This document shows, piece after piece, positions 62,986 through 64,000 of a stretch of 64,000 nucleotides of DNA. Made by a program: the position numbers and the translations under genes. The DNA is from JAWHTC01 sp032586155 (GTDB taxonomy: Bacteria > Pseudomonadota > Alphaproteobacteria > Rhodobacterales > Rhodobacteraceae). The stretch is taken from positions 868,001-932,000 of the forward strand of contig NZ_JAWHTC010000002.1 in assembly GCF_032586155.1 (NCBI RefSeq), given 5' to 3'. The stretch's first letter is position 1. Each line of letters opens with the position of its first letter. The notes beneath the pieces are model-generated. The model did not search any database. It saw nothing but the letters and a program-made list of their open reading frames with translations, and was not told the DNA's origin.

Positions 62986-63381
62986 ATGGAGATCGTCAAC
63001 ACTCTGGCGGCCGCCGTCGCCAGCTACATTTTCGGCGCCATCTGGTACATGTCCCTAGCCCGTCCATGGATGGAGGCCGCCGGCGTCGAGGCGGATGAAA
63101 ACGGCCGGCCGACGCAGAACGCCGGTGCCATGCCCTATGTCATCGCTTTCATCTGCGCCATCGTTGTGGCCGGCATGATGCGCCACGTCTTTGCTCTGGG
63201 TGGTGTTTCGGGCACCGGAAAGGGGCTGATGTCCGGTCTTGGCATTGGTTTGTTCCTTGCCACACCGTGGATTGCCACCAACTATGCCTTTGCCGGACGC
63301 CCGGGCAAGCTCACCGCGATCGACGGCGGCTATGCCACGATCGGATGTGGCATCATCGGGCTTGTGCTCGAACTGTTCTGA
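62986..63381 (+). CDS. DUF1761 membrane protein
   Basis: A 131-residue DUF1761 protein with four predicted helices: VNTLAAAVASYIFGAIWYM, VIAFICAIVVAGMMRHVF, GLGIGLFLATPWIATNYAF and YATIGCGIIGLVLELF. FGAIWYMSLARPWMEAAG is typical of the family; function unknown. AAGGAG precedes ATG 62986. A strong hairpin follows 20 bases after the stop. Confidence 0.88.
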   Translation: MEIVNTLAAAVASYIFGAIWYMSLARPWMEAAGVEADENGRPTQNAGAMPYVIAFICAIVVAGMMRHVFALGGVSGTGKGLMSGLGIGLFLATPWIATNYAFAGRPGKLTAIDGGYATIGCGIIGLVLELF

Positions 63382-63400
63382 ACAACCACTCGAGAAACAA

Positions 63401-63440
63401 AACGGAGGGTTCGGCCGAACTGCCTGAACCCTCCGTTTCC
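63401..63440. terminator. Terminator behind DUF1761 gene
   Basis: A 12 bp stem (AACGGAGGGTTC with GAACCCTCCGTT) and 13-base loop, followed by TTCCCC on the plus strand and by TTTTGTTTC on the minus strand. It can act in both directions. Confidence 0.8.
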
Positions 63441-63591
63441 CCACGTGCTCCCAACGCACCACACGTGTTCTTGAACTGGGTCCGGCCGTCCTGGCTCGGT
63501 CATCCATGACCCTAGCCGCGATTGGATGATTCAGGCAAACGCCAAGTATCTAAAGGTTGACGGGCATTGTCCCTACCCGCTTCGCCTAACG

Positions 63592-63622
63592 AAAAACGCC
63601 CGCGGCAATACCACGGGCGTTT
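63592..63622 (-). terminator. Terminator behind DUF2853 gene
   Basis: A 9 bp stem (AAACGCCCG with CGGGCGTTT), 11-base loop and, on the minus strand, a TTTTT run, 22 bases past the stop codon of the DUF2853 gene. Confidence 0.85.
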
Positions 63623-63644
63623 CTCAATTCATGCAGGTCGGGGA

Positions 63645-63986
63645 TCAGCCGTAGACCGATTCCTTGCCGAAATGCTTGGTCAGCATATAGTAAACAACGG
63701 CGCGGTACTTGTTGCGCTCGGACCGGCCATAGGTTTCGATCACCGACTGGATCGCTTCATCAAGGTTCGGACCGTCTGCAAGGCCAAGCTTCTTGATCAG
63801 GAAGTTGTTCTTGACGGTTTCCAGCTCGTGCTCTTGCGTGGCGGCCACGGTCGATGCGTCCGGGTTATAGATTGCCGGGCCACAACCGATGGTGACCTTG
63901 GTCAGCAGATCCATGTCCGGAGTCATGCCGCACTTGTTCTTCAGATCGTCTGCATATTGAGCGATCAGATCATCGCGTTTTCCCAT
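63645..63986 (-). CDS. DUF2853 family protein
   Basis: A 113-residue soluble helical protein of the DUF2853 family. DLIAQYADDLKNKCG, TIGCGPAIYNPDASTVAATQ (20) and YRAVVYYMLTKHFGKESVY are family-like. Function unknown. It begins 14 bases from the right edge of the window, so its promoter is outside. Confidence 0.88.
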   Translation of the reverse strand: MGKRDDLIAQYADDLKNKCGMTPDMDLLTKVTIGCGPAIYNPDASTVAATQEHELETVKNNFLIKKLGLADGPNLDEAIQSVIETYGRSERNKYRAVVYYMLTKHFGKESVYG

Positions 63987-64000
63987 GTGTATTCTCCCAG

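Overview
The window reads as a gene-dense stretch of the chromosome of a GC-rich alphaproteobacterium, most likely a member of the Rhodobacteraceae (roseobacter group). Supporting signs are the rimP-nusA-ylxR-infB order, the tsaD/gpsA genes divergent from a hemD-mic60-hemY block (Mic60/mitofilin is an alphaproteobacterial and mitochondrial protein), the pairing of argJ with mutT, an unlinked taurine-pyruvate aminotransferase, DUF1761 and DUF2853 proteins, and intergenic repeats of a type common in this family. This placement is inference from gene content; no rRNA or other marker is present. I saw no prophage, insertion sequence, CRISPR array, tRNA or rRNA gene that I could support.

Layout. 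Bases 1-657 are AT-richer and hold no recognisable gene. 658-10050: radC, a secreted binding-protein/OmpA fusion, a secreted protein of unknown function, secA, a parvulin isomerase with argJ and mutT, and a 44-residue small protein. 10121-15700: the transcription/translation operon rimP-nusA-ylxR-infB on the minus strand, with a promoter, a leader terminator in front of rimP and a terminator behind infB. 15800-23900: a six-helix membrane protein, a double CDGSH/[4Fe-4S] protein, proline iminopeptidase, ubiG, a YciI protein, a comF-grxC-nitrilase-marR operon, a BioC-like methyltransferase and hemH with a small envelope peptide. 24000-29900: two L,D-transpeptidases flanking a CAP-domain lipoprotein, then an RNA methyltransferase-CCA nucleotidyltransferase-CoA Nudix-hslO run. 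29900-34800: a Nudix protein, a receiver-PP2C phosphatase, a lone Hpt protein, ilvA and argG. 34800-44400: an SCP2 protein, a DUF3137-like membrane protein, a sulfotransferase-like/aminotransferase pair, secreted msrA, a ribokinase-like kinase, maeB (malic enzyme fused to a phosphotransacetylase domain) and mutS. 44384-48446: a histone-deacetylase-family protein and the isoprenoid operon xseB-ispA-dxs with a clear promoter. 48509-53945: a nucleotide-sugar-epimerase-like SDR, tpa, glycerate 2-kinase, a SABATH-like methyltransferase and a membrane protein. 54014-60080: recR, a TraB/GumN protein, ybaB, a membrane protein, hemY-like, mic60 and hemD. 60156-63986: tsaD-gpsA-YciI-EVE, DUF1761 and DUF2853.

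How they work together. Most of the content is core metabolism and information processing. Several genes feed the same pathways: hemH and hemD (plus hemY-like and mic60) in haem synthesis; dxs and ispA in isoprenoid supply; ubiG in ubiquinone; argJ and argG in arginine; ybaB with recR, and mutS, radC and mutT in genome maintenance. Accessory interest lies in the rimP leader, the peptidoglycan-modifying Ldt-CAP-Ldt cluster, the receiver-PP2C/Hpt signalling pair, the SABATH-like methyltransferase, the TraB/GumN gene whose signal peptide lies upstream of any standard start codon, and several small proteins. I did not find a clear new multigene defence or mobile system.
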